From contig NW_003124897.1 of the NCBI RefSeq assembly GCF_000003605.2, positions 594,892-632,201 on the forward strand: DNA of 37,310 nucleotides. Direction: 5' to 3'. The notes under the pieces were generated by a model. That model saw nothing but the letters and a program-made list of their open reading frames with translations, did no database searches and was not told where the DNA came from. Origin of the DNA: Saccoglossus kowalevskii (taxonomy: Eukaryota; Hemichordata; Enteropneusta; Harrimaniidae). The first letter of the stretch is position 1. Each line of letters starts with the position of its first letter. Below are positions 1 to 10,572 of the stretch, one piece after another. The position numbers and the translations under genes were made by a program.

Positions 1-120
1 CTAATCCAACAGATATGCACGTTTTCTCGTTTATCACTTTCATTTTCCCCGCCACAACATAGTACGATGTTTGCAAAGTGAATTACATATCTTATCCAGA
101 TAATATGTACGCGCCGTTTG

Positions 121-307
121 GTGTTAACCACGACTTTGCTTCAGTCAGCTTCGCCACGGCAATCCGCTCTCTTTGAAAGTGTTTCAACAACGACTTTGCT
201 TCAGTCAGCTTCGCCACGGCAATCCGCTCTCTTTGAAAGTGTTTCAACAACGACTTTGCTTCAGTCAGCTTCGTCACGGCAATCCTCTCTCCTGGAAAGT
301 GTTTCAA
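121..307. repeat. 60-bp minisatellite, three copies
   Basis: Three head-to-tail copies with a period of exactly 60 bp begin at about 121, 181 and 241, with a 7-bp tail. Copies 1 and 2 are identical apart from a few bases at the very start; copy 3 has a handful of substitutions. Because 60 is a multiple of three and the unit lacks stops in one frame on each strand, both strands show short open frames here (a 20-residue repeat each way). I read these as by-products of the repeat, not genes. Confidence 0.95.
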
Positions 308-463
308 ATCAGCATCTTATGTCTCGGAGTCCTAATCGACGTATAATCAATTAACAAAACGCCGGAGCGTACTATGTGTTACATGTTTCGAGGTTACGAT
401 TAGTCGATTCGTTGGCGAGTGCGGTAAATAGGGATGTTGATTAATATGCTGACAAAATACGGA

Positions 464-474
464 GGGGGGGGGGG
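464..474. repeat. Poly-G run (11 G)
   Basis: Eleven consecutive G follow GGA. It is a length-unstable homopolymer and a likely place for sequencing or assembly length error. Confidence 0.9.
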
Positions 475-787
475 CAATATTAAGAGTTGAGCTTGCTTTT
501 TAAATTAACATTTTCTCAAATTCTTTTACATTATGTCGGTGAAAATGCAGTATTGTTTTTTTTTTCACACACGACACAACATTCACAAGGAATCCCTAGA
601 ACTATATCAAACCAGCCGAGATACTAGAAGTTCGCGTAGTCTCGCTTCTGTAGGTTCTGCTTTTCCATGTGAGTACACCCGAATACACGGTGACTGGTTG
701 AACAAGTGGTTATTTTTTGTATCTTTGTATCGGTGTAACGTCATACACGCCGTAAACGTGTCTATGCCATCCCAATGCCTTCTCGCA

Positions 788-812
<25 letters not shown>
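788..812. repeat. (AT)n microsatellite
   Basis: Twenty-five bases of uninterrupted alternating A and T. Confidence 0.95.
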
Positions 813-819
<7 letters not shown>

Positions 820-1385
820 AACATTGTTAGATGCTACACTTAGTTCGAGGTACCATTGAGAGAATAGCTTATTACGGTACAATCATATGTCATTACATGC
901 ACCCTAGATCCGTATGGTGAGTGTGCTCCAAACAAAACAATCCGAATTTGCGTGCGCCCGTCCGCAATTGTGAACATTGGTGCATGTGAATGGACGAACA
1001 AAAAATAGCATAATTACGATATGATTGTTGTATTCCGCGTATTTTGTATCTTTTGTTAACCACGATGTGCGATCACGCTAATTTCACACGTTACCCCCAC
1101 ACCAATCATGAGTCATCAGGTGAATACAGATTATTGACAAGACTACGGTCTTAGCGGAATGCATGTCAATTTCTAAATGTAGGCATATCTATTCATTGCC
1201 TATAATGCAGGTGTTAGATGCGAGGTTTGGCTTGCCTGCCCCATGGGGATCCAATGACGCTTTGTCAGCGTACCGATACGCACATTCCATCGGCTAGTCT
1301 GATCCCTTGTTGATCGTTTCTATGATTTCATTATGACAGAAATATTCCCCAACTCGTGGCAATTCACGAAAACATTATCCGGGGC

Positions 1386-1500
1386 TCTGAGACTGTAATA
1401 CATAATATGTAAATTAGCTCACGCTGAAGTAAATTTTATTTCTGAACACACCTGCTTGCTGTATTCATAAACGCGATTGTTTATCGCTGTTTGAATTTCC
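1386..1500 (+). repeat. Dispersed repeat R1, copy 1
   Basis: About 115 bp that realigns, with small indels, to 4429-4555 in the same orientation. The best conserved core runs from AAATTAGCTCACG through TCTGAACACACCTGCTT (about 1411-1455), followed by a shared AAACGCGATT. No terminal inverted repeats or target duplications were seen, so its class is unknown; it may be a fragment of a longer element. Confidence 0.75.
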
Positions 1501-1973
1501 ATACTATACGCGAGTCTCCCCTGGCGGTATTCTCAGTACCAGGTTTATACCAATGGACCGATGGCTCTCTGAAGAATTCCAACACCTGTGATTTTGTTTC
1601 AGTCTACTCGGCTCGAAATATAATTCATGTCAATTGTGCTCCAAATTGCCTATGATGTCGTTTTTCAACAATGGCAGGCGATTTTCAAAGTTTCTTGTTT
1701 TCGATCCAATTACTATTTGTGTTCACAACGAGAACATTTAGTTTATTTAAATTCTAACACGATAAACTGAATTTAAATAACTATAGGAACGAATTCAGTC
1801 AAACCGAAGGTGCGATTCAGAAATGAATCACACTCTAGAAATTTCGCGAAGTTGTCAGCCAATGAGAAAGTAAATGTTATCCCTGTGTCATGTGACATCG
1901 GTTTTAAACTGTGTGTCTGCAGGTTATATTTTCCTAAATCTCATTTAAAAAAATAAAATTTCATAAATTACAT
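1501..1973. other. Intergenic, one inverted repeat
   Basis: Nothing was recognised except the AT-rich inverted repeat at 1743-1780. Confidence 0.5.
1743..1780. repeat. AT-rich perfect inverted repeat
   Basis: TTATTTAAATTC (1743-1754) and its exact reverse complement GAATTTAAATAA (1769-1780) flank a 14-base spacer. With one bulged base the stem extends outward by a few pairs. It could be a cruciform-prone site or a tiny foldback; there is no evidence of function. Confidence 0.7.
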
Positions 1974-1991
1974 TTCTCTCACGTGAGAGAA
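1974..1991. promoter_or_regulatory. 18-bp palindrome centred on a CACGTG G-box
   Basis: TTCTCTCACGTGAGAGAA is perfectly self-complementary and contains CACGTG, the E-box bound by bHLH-Zip factors of the USF, Myc/Max and MITF/TFE families. A second CACGTGAGAG follows at 2013-2022. The palindrome is seen directly; regulatory use is inferred. Confidence 0.45.
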
Positions 1992-2010
1992 TATGCCATT
2001 TGAAAAACAG

Positions 2011-2070
2011 ATCACGTGAGAGTCCCAGCACGTCATCACATTTTTCTTTATCCTCGTTCGTAGCTATGAG
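2011..2070 (+). repeat. Dispersed repeat R2, copy 1
   Basis: This segment resembles 2816-2880: both begin ATCACGTGA, carry ACGTCA plus CAC in the middle, and share CTTTATCCTCGTTCGT followed by a CTAT-containing end. It is diverged, with small indels and no visible termini. It could be an old duplication or two copies of a short element. Confidence 0.55.
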
Positions 2071-2569
2071 TCGTAATACAATCACTCAAACTTGACAAAT
2101 ATGAGGTCTTCTCGTTCTCCATAGTTTTTTTCCGATACAATCCCAACACAAACACAACGACAACGACAAGGCCTGTATTCGAAATTAGACATTAAAAAAC
2201 GCAAAATCTAGGAAAAAATGTATATATCAAAGTTATTTATAGCTGGTGACAGCGCGTGTCATAAACCAAGTACGAACGAGTCTGCAAGTTGCCGCTAACA
2301 TAGTCGAACAGAATACAGATGAACAGAGAGTTGATGCTTTGAGTGGAGCTTGGTAAGTCAGTTTACAATAAAAATATAATAAAACACAGCAAGTGAAAAA
2401 AGGTTGGCCGCCGATTGTAGAACAGGTGAAGTTATTTCATCGCTCATCGTTGCGAAATAATTTTAGTAAGTGACCCATAACGAGGTTATAGTATTACTAA
2501 GGCGTTTGGACATCACATCAATGTAATACTGAACAACATTCCCGATTTAAAGTGGCAGCATGGCACTAC
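2071..2569. other. Intergenic, nothing recognised
   Basis: No coding signal or repeat family was recognised. A short imperfect hairpin (TTATTTC ... GAAATAA) lies near 2434-2462. Confidence 0.5.
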
Positions 2570-2633
2570 AGCTATCCTGGATTACACGTGACAGCACGAC
2601 GTGACGCTGAAGCTACTCTGGATTACACGTGAC
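2570..2633 (+). repeat. 41-bp tandem duplication carrying CACGTG
   Basis: A unit starting AGCTATCCTGG at 2570 recurs as AGCTACTCTGG at 2611 and matches for a further 12 bases (23 bp in all). Each copy includes GGATTACACGTGAC, so the duplication doubles a CACGTG hexamer (2585-2590 and 2626-2631). Confidence 0.8.
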
Positions 2634-2815
2634 TGCATTTCATAATATTTGACATACAACAAACATTTCAAATTTTCTGATTAGAAGTAGTCATGTACAC
2701 ATGGCAACATCTTGTTCGATCCTCCGAAATATCCCGATCAAATCTTAAATTGGGACAAATAATTAGTCTCTGTGTCTAGGTTAAAAAAAGAGGGAAATAA
2801 AAATGGCTACTGAAT

Positions 2816-2880
2816 ATCACGTGATAGTTTTGTACGAGAACGTCACCACTATTTCTCTTTATCCTCGTTCGTGACTATAG
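2816..2880 (+). repeat. Dispersed repeat R2, copy 2
   Basis: Diverged relative of 2011-2070. The first part is TATCACGTGATA, itself a 12-bp perfect palindrome around CACGTG. Confidence 0.5.
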
Positions 2881-2973
2881 TATCTCCAAGTTGTTACCGC
2901 TTTAAATGATAAACATTTTGAATACAATTTGGGAGAATCTAGGACGCTTGGAAAGCTTCAATTTGCCAATAAA

Positions 2974-2997
2974 TGTGTGTGTGTGTGTGTGTGTGTG
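2974..2997. repeat. (TG)12 microsatellite
   Basis: Twelve perfect TG units, able in principle to adopt Z-DNA. Confidence 0.97.
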
Positions 2998-3982
2998 GCG
3001 GGGTAGATGGGTTGGAGAAGGGGCAAAATATTTTATTGTGTTTGTTCTATGTTTAACACAAATCTTAATAGATCAATGGTCGCGATATACGCGATGATGG
3101 TCAGGTAAATCACACAGTCTGCTCACAATATTTGTACAATCGAGAATCGCCTCTCTTGCTAATAAAGAAACTTGTAACTTAAGACTGTAATACACATTCG
3201 TTATTAGTTGTATGTTATTATGCTAAATCGATCTCTGCTCTCTAATACAATGGCCGCATTTCCGACAGGAACAAACACACTCAAACACTTTACTGATTAG
3301 AAATGAAAAGAGAAACAATCACAACATGTAATTCAACCTTGAATCGGAGAATAATTACGAAGAATAATCATTTCACTTGCGGGGAAAATAATAAAAGGTT
3401 ATCCACGCGGGGGAAGGGTTAAAGGTTACAATAAAGGAGGTACCCCTAGCGTGTCCGGATTTTATCTGTTTTCCTATCATCTATTATACCTATGATGCGT
3501 ATTTTTTCTTTCGGAAACGCATGTATCAAGATGTTTATGCGCTACTAAACACACCAGTATATCATAGCCACTTTTTGTTTCCATAATAGGCAGCGATGTA
3601 CACAACACTTAAGTACCCTCTCGCCATTCACCTTCTCACAATCGAACGTTCGAATACTGTTGCCAGTCCGACATTGTGCACTTCATGCTTTGTTTTTTAA
3701 CTTTCTCAGTATACTTTATAAAAGAAAGTATATTTACATAACGAATATTTACTAGCGATTGGCAACAATATGTTGCTTGTCAGAGTTTTTAGATGCGATC
3801 ATTTGATCTGATTGACGCACGCGGAATTCCATGGAAAGGTGGATTCTCACACAATATTGAAAACTAATGTGTAATTGGTCTTGGAGCAGCAGCGTAAATT
3901 CTAAAATGGTGTACACAAAATTATATTCGGTTACTAATTGTTTTCCTTTGTGGATACTTAGATAAAATGAATGCCATCATAA

Positions 3983-4146
3983 TTAAAGCGGGAGGATCGT
4001 CACCTGCGCACGCGCGGGAATTGAGTCCCAAGCGACGATAAAAACACACGCTAAAAACGCAAAGGCTCGTGGGTAGATGCTTGTTTGTAAACAATGACAC
4101 GCTACGACTATCTGACGCATGCGCAGGTGACGATTCCCCGCTTTAA
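3983..4146 (+). mobile_element. MITE family E, copy 1 (TTAA ends)
   Basis: A 164-bp non-autonomous element. The left end TTAAAGCGGGAGGATCGTC is the inverted partner of the right end, which in reverse complement reads TTAAAGCGGGGAATCGTC. Similarity continues through CACCTGCGCAYGCG, so the terminal inverted repeats are about 31 bp. A TTAA lies at each edge (3983-3986, 4143-4146), as expected for a TTAA target duplication of the piggyBac type, although the TIR does not start with the usual CCC. It has no coding capacity. The second copy at 29166-29330 aligns over its full length with substitutions and at most an indel or two. Confidence 0.9.
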
Positions 4147-4428
4147 CATATTTTTAACAACTACCAGTTGCCGACCTACATCGTCACACTACCACGACGA
4201 TTCGTTGATGGAAGTCGATTATATCGTTTTCGCTTTATCGTTTTCAGTAAAGTGATTTTCCTCTTTATTAAGCTGCCTATATTGAATAGTTAACATCATT
4301 TTTATTTCATTTACTCAGCAGAATTAAAGCAAATTAGAAAGATACTGTTTAGCGTCAATATTCGCTATTCATCATCTTTGATGATTGTGGTGGTGGTGGG
4401 TGGTGGGGGGCTAAACAGTTTTTATAAC
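4147..4428. other. Intergenic with a G/T-rich run
   Basis: It holds a (GGT)n-type run at 4387-4410 with several G tracts that could form a weak G-quadruplex. Nothing else was recognised. Confidence 0.5.
4387..4410. repeat. GGT-rich run, possible G-quadruplex
   Basis: Repeated GGT ending in GGGGGG: one three-G tract, one six-G tract and several GG steps. Confidence 0.8.
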
Positions 4429-4555
4429 TGAGACTTTGATGCAGAATACATTAGCAAATTAGCTCACGTTGAAGTAAGTCTTATCTCTGAACACACCTGC
4501 TTATCAGTAATAAAAACGCGATTATGGCGACTATTTGTTGCTGTTGGAATCCCCA
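4429..4555 (+). repeat. Dispersed repeat R1, copy 2
   Basis: Homologous to 1386-1500, with an insertion around the shared AAACGCGATT segment. Homology fades after TTGGAATCCCC. Confidence 0.75.
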
Positions 4556-6099
4556 GTTCGTAAGGGGCAGGTGACCCTTTAACCACATGTCTCAATCCAA
4601 ACTCGGTAACTTTTTATTTTTACCGCAAAGGTCAGACAAAGTCCCACTCAAGAGAAATCAGGCAGTCACTTTTCATATTGCAAACAGGAACCACATACAA
4701 AGCACTCACATGATCAGAGGCAATAGCAAGGTACATTTATTGATGATAAATCCTCAAACTGCTGAAAACAACAGACCTTGGAAACACGATTACCAAATAC
4801 TTTAACAACAAATGGCAACCATTGAGAACGAGAAAGCCACATGACTTCAAGTTGTTTTGTGCCCCTTCCAAACAATGTTCCACTCTCTACTGCCATGGCA
4901 TCCACTGCTCCGAATACTATGGTTTCCAGGGGAACAGTGGGCGCGAAAACGGCAGAGAATGAAACACAATTTGGGAGGAGGGAAAAACAAGTCACGCACC
5001 TTTCTCGCTCTTAGCGAGATCTTGACGGCCCTATTAGGATCTATTTCAGTACAAAATGAAATTTCTGAGGTTTGTTAAAGGGAAACTTAGCAGCACATTA
5101 ATTAGATTACTTGCTAGGAAAAAGCAGAAACAGTCAGAGAATTAACTGTCCCTGGCCAATAGGACAAGGAAATATTTTCAATTTGATTTTTAACCTATTA
5201 ACATACATAAGCTTGTTCTAGTATCCTAACTATTTATGTGCTGGTAAGATACTATGGAACCCAAAGCGGTAATCACGTTAAGAGGCAAGACCACTCAAAT
5301 AATACTGCAAGTTGATCCAAGAGAGAGAGGGAAACATATTCTTACATTCCTTGCCTTCCTGGCCTGTGTATTCTTCAATTAAAAAAAATCAGGCAACTAT
5401 CAGGTTCTTCTGGTCTAAATTAGAGTTCTAAGGATGTGATAGTGATGGCAGATTGTTATGATGATATTCCAGATTTTTGCTCTAAATGCCGGAATGGTAA
5501 ACAAGAAAGATTGCTGACCAAATGGCAGCGCCTGAATCACACCACGACACTTGCCCAAACTTAGGGCCCGTAAAAATATTGTCAAGGACGTAAGCACATG
5601 AAAAATGTGGCATATTGCTACGGTTCACATGGATGTTCTTTAAACACTGAGAACATCGACAAGTGCACTAGTTACTTGGTAAATTAACATTAACCTGGCA
5701 TTAACTGCCTGATCCTGATAGATCCGTACCCATAGATATGGCAAGAATGAAATTAGTTGATGATTGGACATTACTGACTGTTACAGTAATATCAATTCTG
5801 ATATCACAATAATATAAAATCTTTATAACATATCCGGAGGTTCTGAAAGAGCCTGGTTGTACCTATGTGAAGTTGGTTTGCTGCACATTTCACGAGTGGC
5901 TCAGAAAAAAAATTCCCTGCAGCTGATTTACTCGATCACCATCAAGCATGCAACTGGAGCAATTGTGGGTTTGCAGGCATGCAGTTGTGTCCACAATGAT
6001 GGATGTTATACCTTCCCGAATAATCCACCAGGAAACTGAGAAGTACGAAGCCATACATTGCTCCGCCAATTTGGTGCTATCACTGTCATTACAGCATTG
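4556..6099. other. Intergenic, only short unsupported frames
   Basis: Frames up to about 93 codons occur on both strands (for example 4714-4995 minus). They overlap one another and lack recognisable motifs. No tandem repeat or element was seen. Confidence 0.5.
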
Positions 6100-6104
6100 T
6101 TCAC

Positions 6105-6599
6105 TGTCGCATACGACTTGTTTACCACTTCCGTGTGACTGAGAATGTTCTAGAACCGTACTGTGTCTGGGTGGAATTTTTAGATGTTGATTGAATAGGT
6201 AATAGGACACTGTAGAAGGCAATAGAAGGTAATGGAACATTCTAGAATTTTGTAGTATGTTCCAGACTCAATATGTATGCTGATGTAATGGTCTATTTAT
6301 AGACAGTGTGGGTATATATAGGGGAGTTCTTCAGCACTGAGATCAGATCGGAGATCTCGTTGAATTGTGTTGGAGTTTAAGTATCTAGTTATTGGAGGTT
6401 TGGAGTTTTACCGAGTTATTGTACTTGATGTTTGCAGAGTATAATAATACCAGTACCAGTTGAAACCTCGTCTGTTGACTCCGTGTTCGTATGTTATCAT
6501 CGCCGCCAGGGAAGTCTTTATGTTACTGTTGCCATTTTGGTATTTGAACCATCACACCTGCACTATACTAATTACGGTAATATTACGTTGCGTGTGACA
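6105..6599 (+). mobile_element. Solo LTR, copy 1 (495 bp, 5-bp TSD)
   Basis: A complete long terminal repeat of an LTR retrotransposon. It begins TGTCGCATACG and ends GTGTGACA (TG...CA termini) and is flanked by the perfect 5-bp target duplication TTCAC at 6100-6104 and 6600-6604. No internal region, primer-binding site or gag/pol follows, so this is the product of LTR-LTR recombination. A TATA box lies about 209 bases in, as in the U3 of such elements. The other copy, 26977-27471, is also 495 bp; I count about 22 substitutions and no indels between them. Ty3/gypsy, Bel/Pao and Ty1/copia all make duplications of this size class, so the superfamily is open. Short frames inside it are not genes. 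Confidence 0.95.
6313..6320 (+). promoter_or_regulatory. LTR TATA box (copy 1)
   Basis: TATATATA followed by GGGGAG, about 209 bp into the LTR. It is conserved at the identical offset in the other LTR. The U3/R boundary is expected 25-30 bp downstream, near the CAGCACTGAGATCAG segment. Confidence 0.7.
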
Positions 6600-6604
6600 T
6601 TCAC

Positions 6605-9098
6605 CCACTGTTGTAATGTCTGCAGTACCCGGCAACAGGAATTGGTAATGCATATACGTCCATGCTCTATCACGTGATCATTGGTTCATCATACACAACA
6701 ATTTGATCAAATGGGTTGCTTGGTGCAAACACTGGTCGTGTGTTGTCTATGGACGGCCCTGGCCATGAGTTGACGTAGTTGCTTGCAGCTGATTTATCTG
6801 TAATTCCATGTTGTCAATCTACCTCTTGCGAGAGGTTCTATTCTGGATAGTGTCCTGAAAATACTCCCAATTATTTCCTGCCAATCCATATGAGATTTCT
6901 CCATCAAAGATCCTCCTCTGATCTATTATATGCTTTCCATCACGTCCTGATATATCTGTAATGACACACTTGGTGTGGATGGAATCATAGTGACCCCTTG
7001 GATCGGCCCACACAGTGCATCCGAGTCCTGCAGCTCGTTAGTCAACAATACTGAGCATTGACTCATCGTATTCTGTTGTCTCCACAGGGCTTCGGTGTTT
7101 AATTTTCTATTTCATTCAATATGCAAATAAGTACCCCACCGGACTGATGAATGTTGCTGGGTGTCACCACATAAAATTGTCCTTTTCACGTACATATTTT
7201 AAAATCAATTGATAATTTCTTCAAATTCTAAATTCTCGATTCTGGTAACATCAAATTCTCTCAATCTGCAGTGCCCTCTCCTTCTTGAATCATTGGTGAG
7301 AATCCCACAAGAACAATCACCCATTGCAATAGTAGCGTAACTTTTAGTTCAAGCGAGTTACTCGGTTCACAGTGCAAGTATTGCATATAGCGTTTGCATC
7401 CATAGCAGGAGGGGAAAGTAATCTCAAGATACGCTTCATTGCTAGAACCACAGCATAGATCTGTCAATGTTGGTCACGGACCTCAGCTAACTGCTTAGCC
7501 AGACTCTGCGATGCTCAGTTTCCTCAAAATACACAGTCAAAGTGTCATGTCAACTCATTAGAGCCGAGTTAACTCGTCATCAATACATTCACGTGCCGTT
7601 GCAGACAATGTGTATCAAGTATCATACAAACCAATGGGACCACTGCAGTAGTCAAGTGAGCCAACGTTTAGGATGATGGAAAACATGGGGGTTGTTTACT
7701 ACCCAAATTCTTGGTGTATTTGAGTGCAAAGTCAAATAAACACTATCATTTCAACCTGTCGCATTGTACACACTTGATTGACACTTGTTAAGAAGATTGA
7801 CACTGAGTAAGAAGAGGCTTCTAGACTCAAATCAACACATCTGGCTTGGAAAAACTCCCTGGCAGATTCTCTTGAAAAGGAGCTTTTTTTTTAAATTCAG
7901 ACTCAGGCATGACATACAAACATCATTGTTAATCTCCTGGAGATTCTGGCTCAAAACTTGATCTGCTCTCAAAAATTCCGCATCGGTGATCACAATCCAA
8001 GCAGTAATCGTGCTTATCATACGATTTCATGACAGTTCCACAACTATCACCATGCTGACGGTGCGATGGGGCTGACTTAGACTCGGATGCCATGTTTTCA
8101 GGCACATGGTCTCCGGGCAGTGGGGGATTGTTTTTGTAATCTTCTTTAATAATCGTATCGACGAATCGGAACTAATCACCCAAATGAACCATGTATATAT
8201 TACAAACCGAGTTTACAATTGTTCAAAGGAACGGTCATGCCAATTTCGAAGTACGAACCAGAGGTATAGGAAGCTTTAATGACTGACTTGGACTTGAAGA
8301 ATTACTCATTACATTTTGTAAAAATGTATTCGGTGTGCATAAAAAAACAAACAAGCAACATTACCACAAAAGCAGAACTTCAGAAGTTCCCCAATCATGA
8401 CCGAAATATGTACACAGATACTAGAATAAAAGAAATAGAATAATGAACAGGAACTTAGTGCATTATGCAAGTATCTTAGAACAAGAGATTACTGAGAGCT
8501 GTATTGCTACTCCTGGCGATTATATTAGTCATAAAATGAAAACAAAAATAAACAAATGTACGTTGACAAAATATGACTAGCATTTATTAAGAAAACTGAA
8601 AATAGTAAACCACGCTCATAATCCTCTGTCAGTCTATTTTAATTAGTCTCGTCGTCAAGCCCGTAAAATGACACGTGTAGCTATTTATCGTCGCATCATT
8701 TTTATTAATATTTAGCACTTTTCTGAGTACAAAAATTAACTATTTTGTTTTACTGGTGTGAAGACAACCTTGCAGATTTGAAAATATGCAAACAAAAAAA
8801 AATGTCCAAAAATATGCCACGAACCTGGGTCTCATTCTTAAAACAACATATGAACTTGGACCATGTCAAGAATGTGAATCATAGAATCGGTGTCACAAAG
8901 TTAAGGATATCAGCTAGCACATGTTCCATCGATTGAAAGGCAAAGATACATAAAATTGCCTTCAAAGACAAGAAAGTATATTCTTGGCTATAACGGAGCT
9001 ATTGGTAATGAAGTCACACATTAATAAAATGTAACCATGAAGTCATATCAGATGTACGTTCCGTACGTAAGACAAATTTGAAAAAAAAAATAATAGGT
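6605..9098. other. Intergenic, nothing recognised
   Basis: It holds CACGTG sites at 6671, 7590 and 8672 and a few A/T homopolymers. Frames reach at most 68 codons and none is protein-like. No repeat family was recognised. Confidence 0.5.
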
Positions 9099-9222
9099 TT
9101 AAAGCGCGGTGGTCGTCGCGCAGCGCGTGTTCGAATTTCATGTGAATAAACAATGTATTTTACTCGCGTTGCTATGAGTCCCATATCGAACAGGACGCGG
9201 CGCGACGACTGCCGCCCTTTAA
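9099..9222 (+). mobile_element. MITE family C, copy 1 (TTAA ends)
   Basis: A 124-bp element. The left end TTAAAGCGCGGTGGTCGTC and the right end (reverse complement TTAAAGGGCGGCAGTCGTC) form terminal inverted repeats that continue into CGCGC. TTAA sits at both edges. Inner halves are also partly complementary (GTTCGAATTTCAT against GTTCGATATGGGACTCAT), so the whole element can fold back. Related copies are at 15259, 30727 and, reversed, at 31911. Non-coding. Confidence 0.88.
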
Positions 9223-9320
9223 ATGATAGCTAGATTAATAACAGCATTGCTAAATTTGTGAGTAAAAACTTTATGTTTTACAAAACTTATGTTCCTTTGT
9301 ATGTTGTTTATGTAATTGTC

Positions 9321-9410
9321 TATTCTATTCTATTCTATTCTATTCTATTCTATTCTATTCTATTCTATTCTATTCTATTCTATTCTATTCTATTCTATTC
9401 TATTCTATTC
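9321..9410. repeat. (TATTC)18 microsatellite
   Basis: Eighteen uninterrupted copies of the pentamer TATTC (90 bp), with a partial unit at each side. Purity over this length points to recent expansion and probable length polymorphism. Confidence 0.98.
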
Positions 9411-10098
9411 TATGTAGTTTATAGGACAATACAATAACAATATACCATCATTATAACGATTAAAGAGTATGATTTGTGCTCTCGATATACCAGTAATTAC
9501 GCTGACACTAAATGTTCAAAGTGTGCATTTAGAATGGAAATTAGGGTTCGACCATTTTGAAATCAAGGAGGTGGCTCGATTGTTGAAAAAACCGAGACGG
9601 ACAAAAACAAAACAAAAACATGTAAGGTGTTGCAGGAACATATTTTGACACATTAAAACAAAATAAAATGTACAGGTACACCATGAAAAAAACACTTTTT
9701 CACTATTTCACAGCCATCCCCATGATTTCAAATGGTGTCCACCTAAAACATGGTTTATTAAATTCAGTATGTACTAAAAACCAAAACATGTTGAAACAAG
9801 GGATAGTATTTAATATGTCAGTGGCTAACCCTACAGTGCTAAACGGTAATTTTTAATCCCATTCACCTAGTTACATAACGGTACCAGCACCAGAAAATAG
9901 TCATTTCTCAGTTAGAGTTCTCTGTGATATTGAAAGAAGGACAATGTCAACTTGGGTGCAATTATAAACATGGAAATAAATATAATACCAGGAAACGCGT
10001 AACCGAGTATTATACGTGTTGGGGAGATCAGATTGCCCGATTACGTCCTTCCATGTTTTCACCCCGGTGATGGCTGCTTACGGAAATACTTCAAACGG
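9411..10098. other. Intergenic, nothing recognised
   Basis: A 62-codon AT-rich frame (9668-9856) has no recognisable content. No repeats were recognised. Confidence 0.5.
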
Positions 10099-10138
10099 CC
10101 GCCGCCATTTTGAATGACGTCATTAACACTCGGTAAGT
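10099..10138 (-). promoter_or_regulatory. CRE plus YY1-like promoter motif
   Basis: TGACGTCA (10115-10122), the full CREB/ATF palindrome, stands 3 bases from a segment that reads AAAATGGCGGCGGC on the minus strand, close to the YY1 consensus often found just downstream of TSSs. In that orientation the CRE is upstream, which favours leftward transcription. On the plus strand the same block is followed by CGGTAAGT (10131-10138), a good splice-donor match. Motifs are seen; promoter function and direction are inferred. Confidence 0.4.
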
Positions 10139-10572
10139 GTTGATCGGCTTGTTGCTAATCAGTAGCTGAAGGGCACTTTAACACCTTCGCTGCGTGTTCG
10201 ATGCTCTTTAATTCACTTCAATTTACACTTGAAAACGTGTAAATTGGATCAATACAATGATAATATTGGATTGGTTATAGCGAAATTATTCGGAGCCCAG
10301 TAAATTTAACAGTATCTAATAGCCGTATAAAGTTGATGGATTTCTCCAACGAGACTTCCACTCCACGAGAGCCAAGTCTTGCATTTGTCAATAATCTTGA
10401 TGTCAAGTTTAACTTATAGTTTATGTAATAACAGACTTGAATGCATACTCTCGTGTTTTAATAATAATTACAATTCATCATTATAATAACAACCAATAGA
10501 GGGCGGTGTCGTATCATTATTTTGACAAGTGAATAGTACACAGACACCACAAACATCAAATTACATATCTAG
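10139..10572. other. Intergenic, nothing recognised
   Basis: AT-rich sequence without a supported feature. Confidence 0.5.

Larger units (their letters stand above)
308..1385. other. Intergenic stretch with simple repeats only
   Basis: No gene, RNA or element was recognised. It contains a G11 run at 464-474 and a dinucleotide run at 788-812. Short open frames at 533-882 on both strands run through the AT repeat and have no recognisable content. Confidence 0.6.
2634..3982. other. Intergenic, R2 copy 2 and a TG repeat
   Basis: It contains R2 copy 2 and the (TG)12 run. Otherwise it is AT-rich DNA without a coding frame that I can support. Confidence 0.5.

Noticed and set aside
607-882. 91-codon minus-strand frame with an alternating Tyr-Ile run
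   Set aside because: Read through the (AT)n microsatellite; low-complexity artefact.
4714-4995. 93-codon minus-strand frame
   Set aside because: Ordinary composition but no recognised domain, and it overlaps plus-strand frames of similar length; within chance expectation.
5890-6240. 116-codon minus-strand frame
   Set aside because: It starts inside the solo LTR and runs out of it. The same LTR portion gives a similar start at 27112, so this is repeat sequence.
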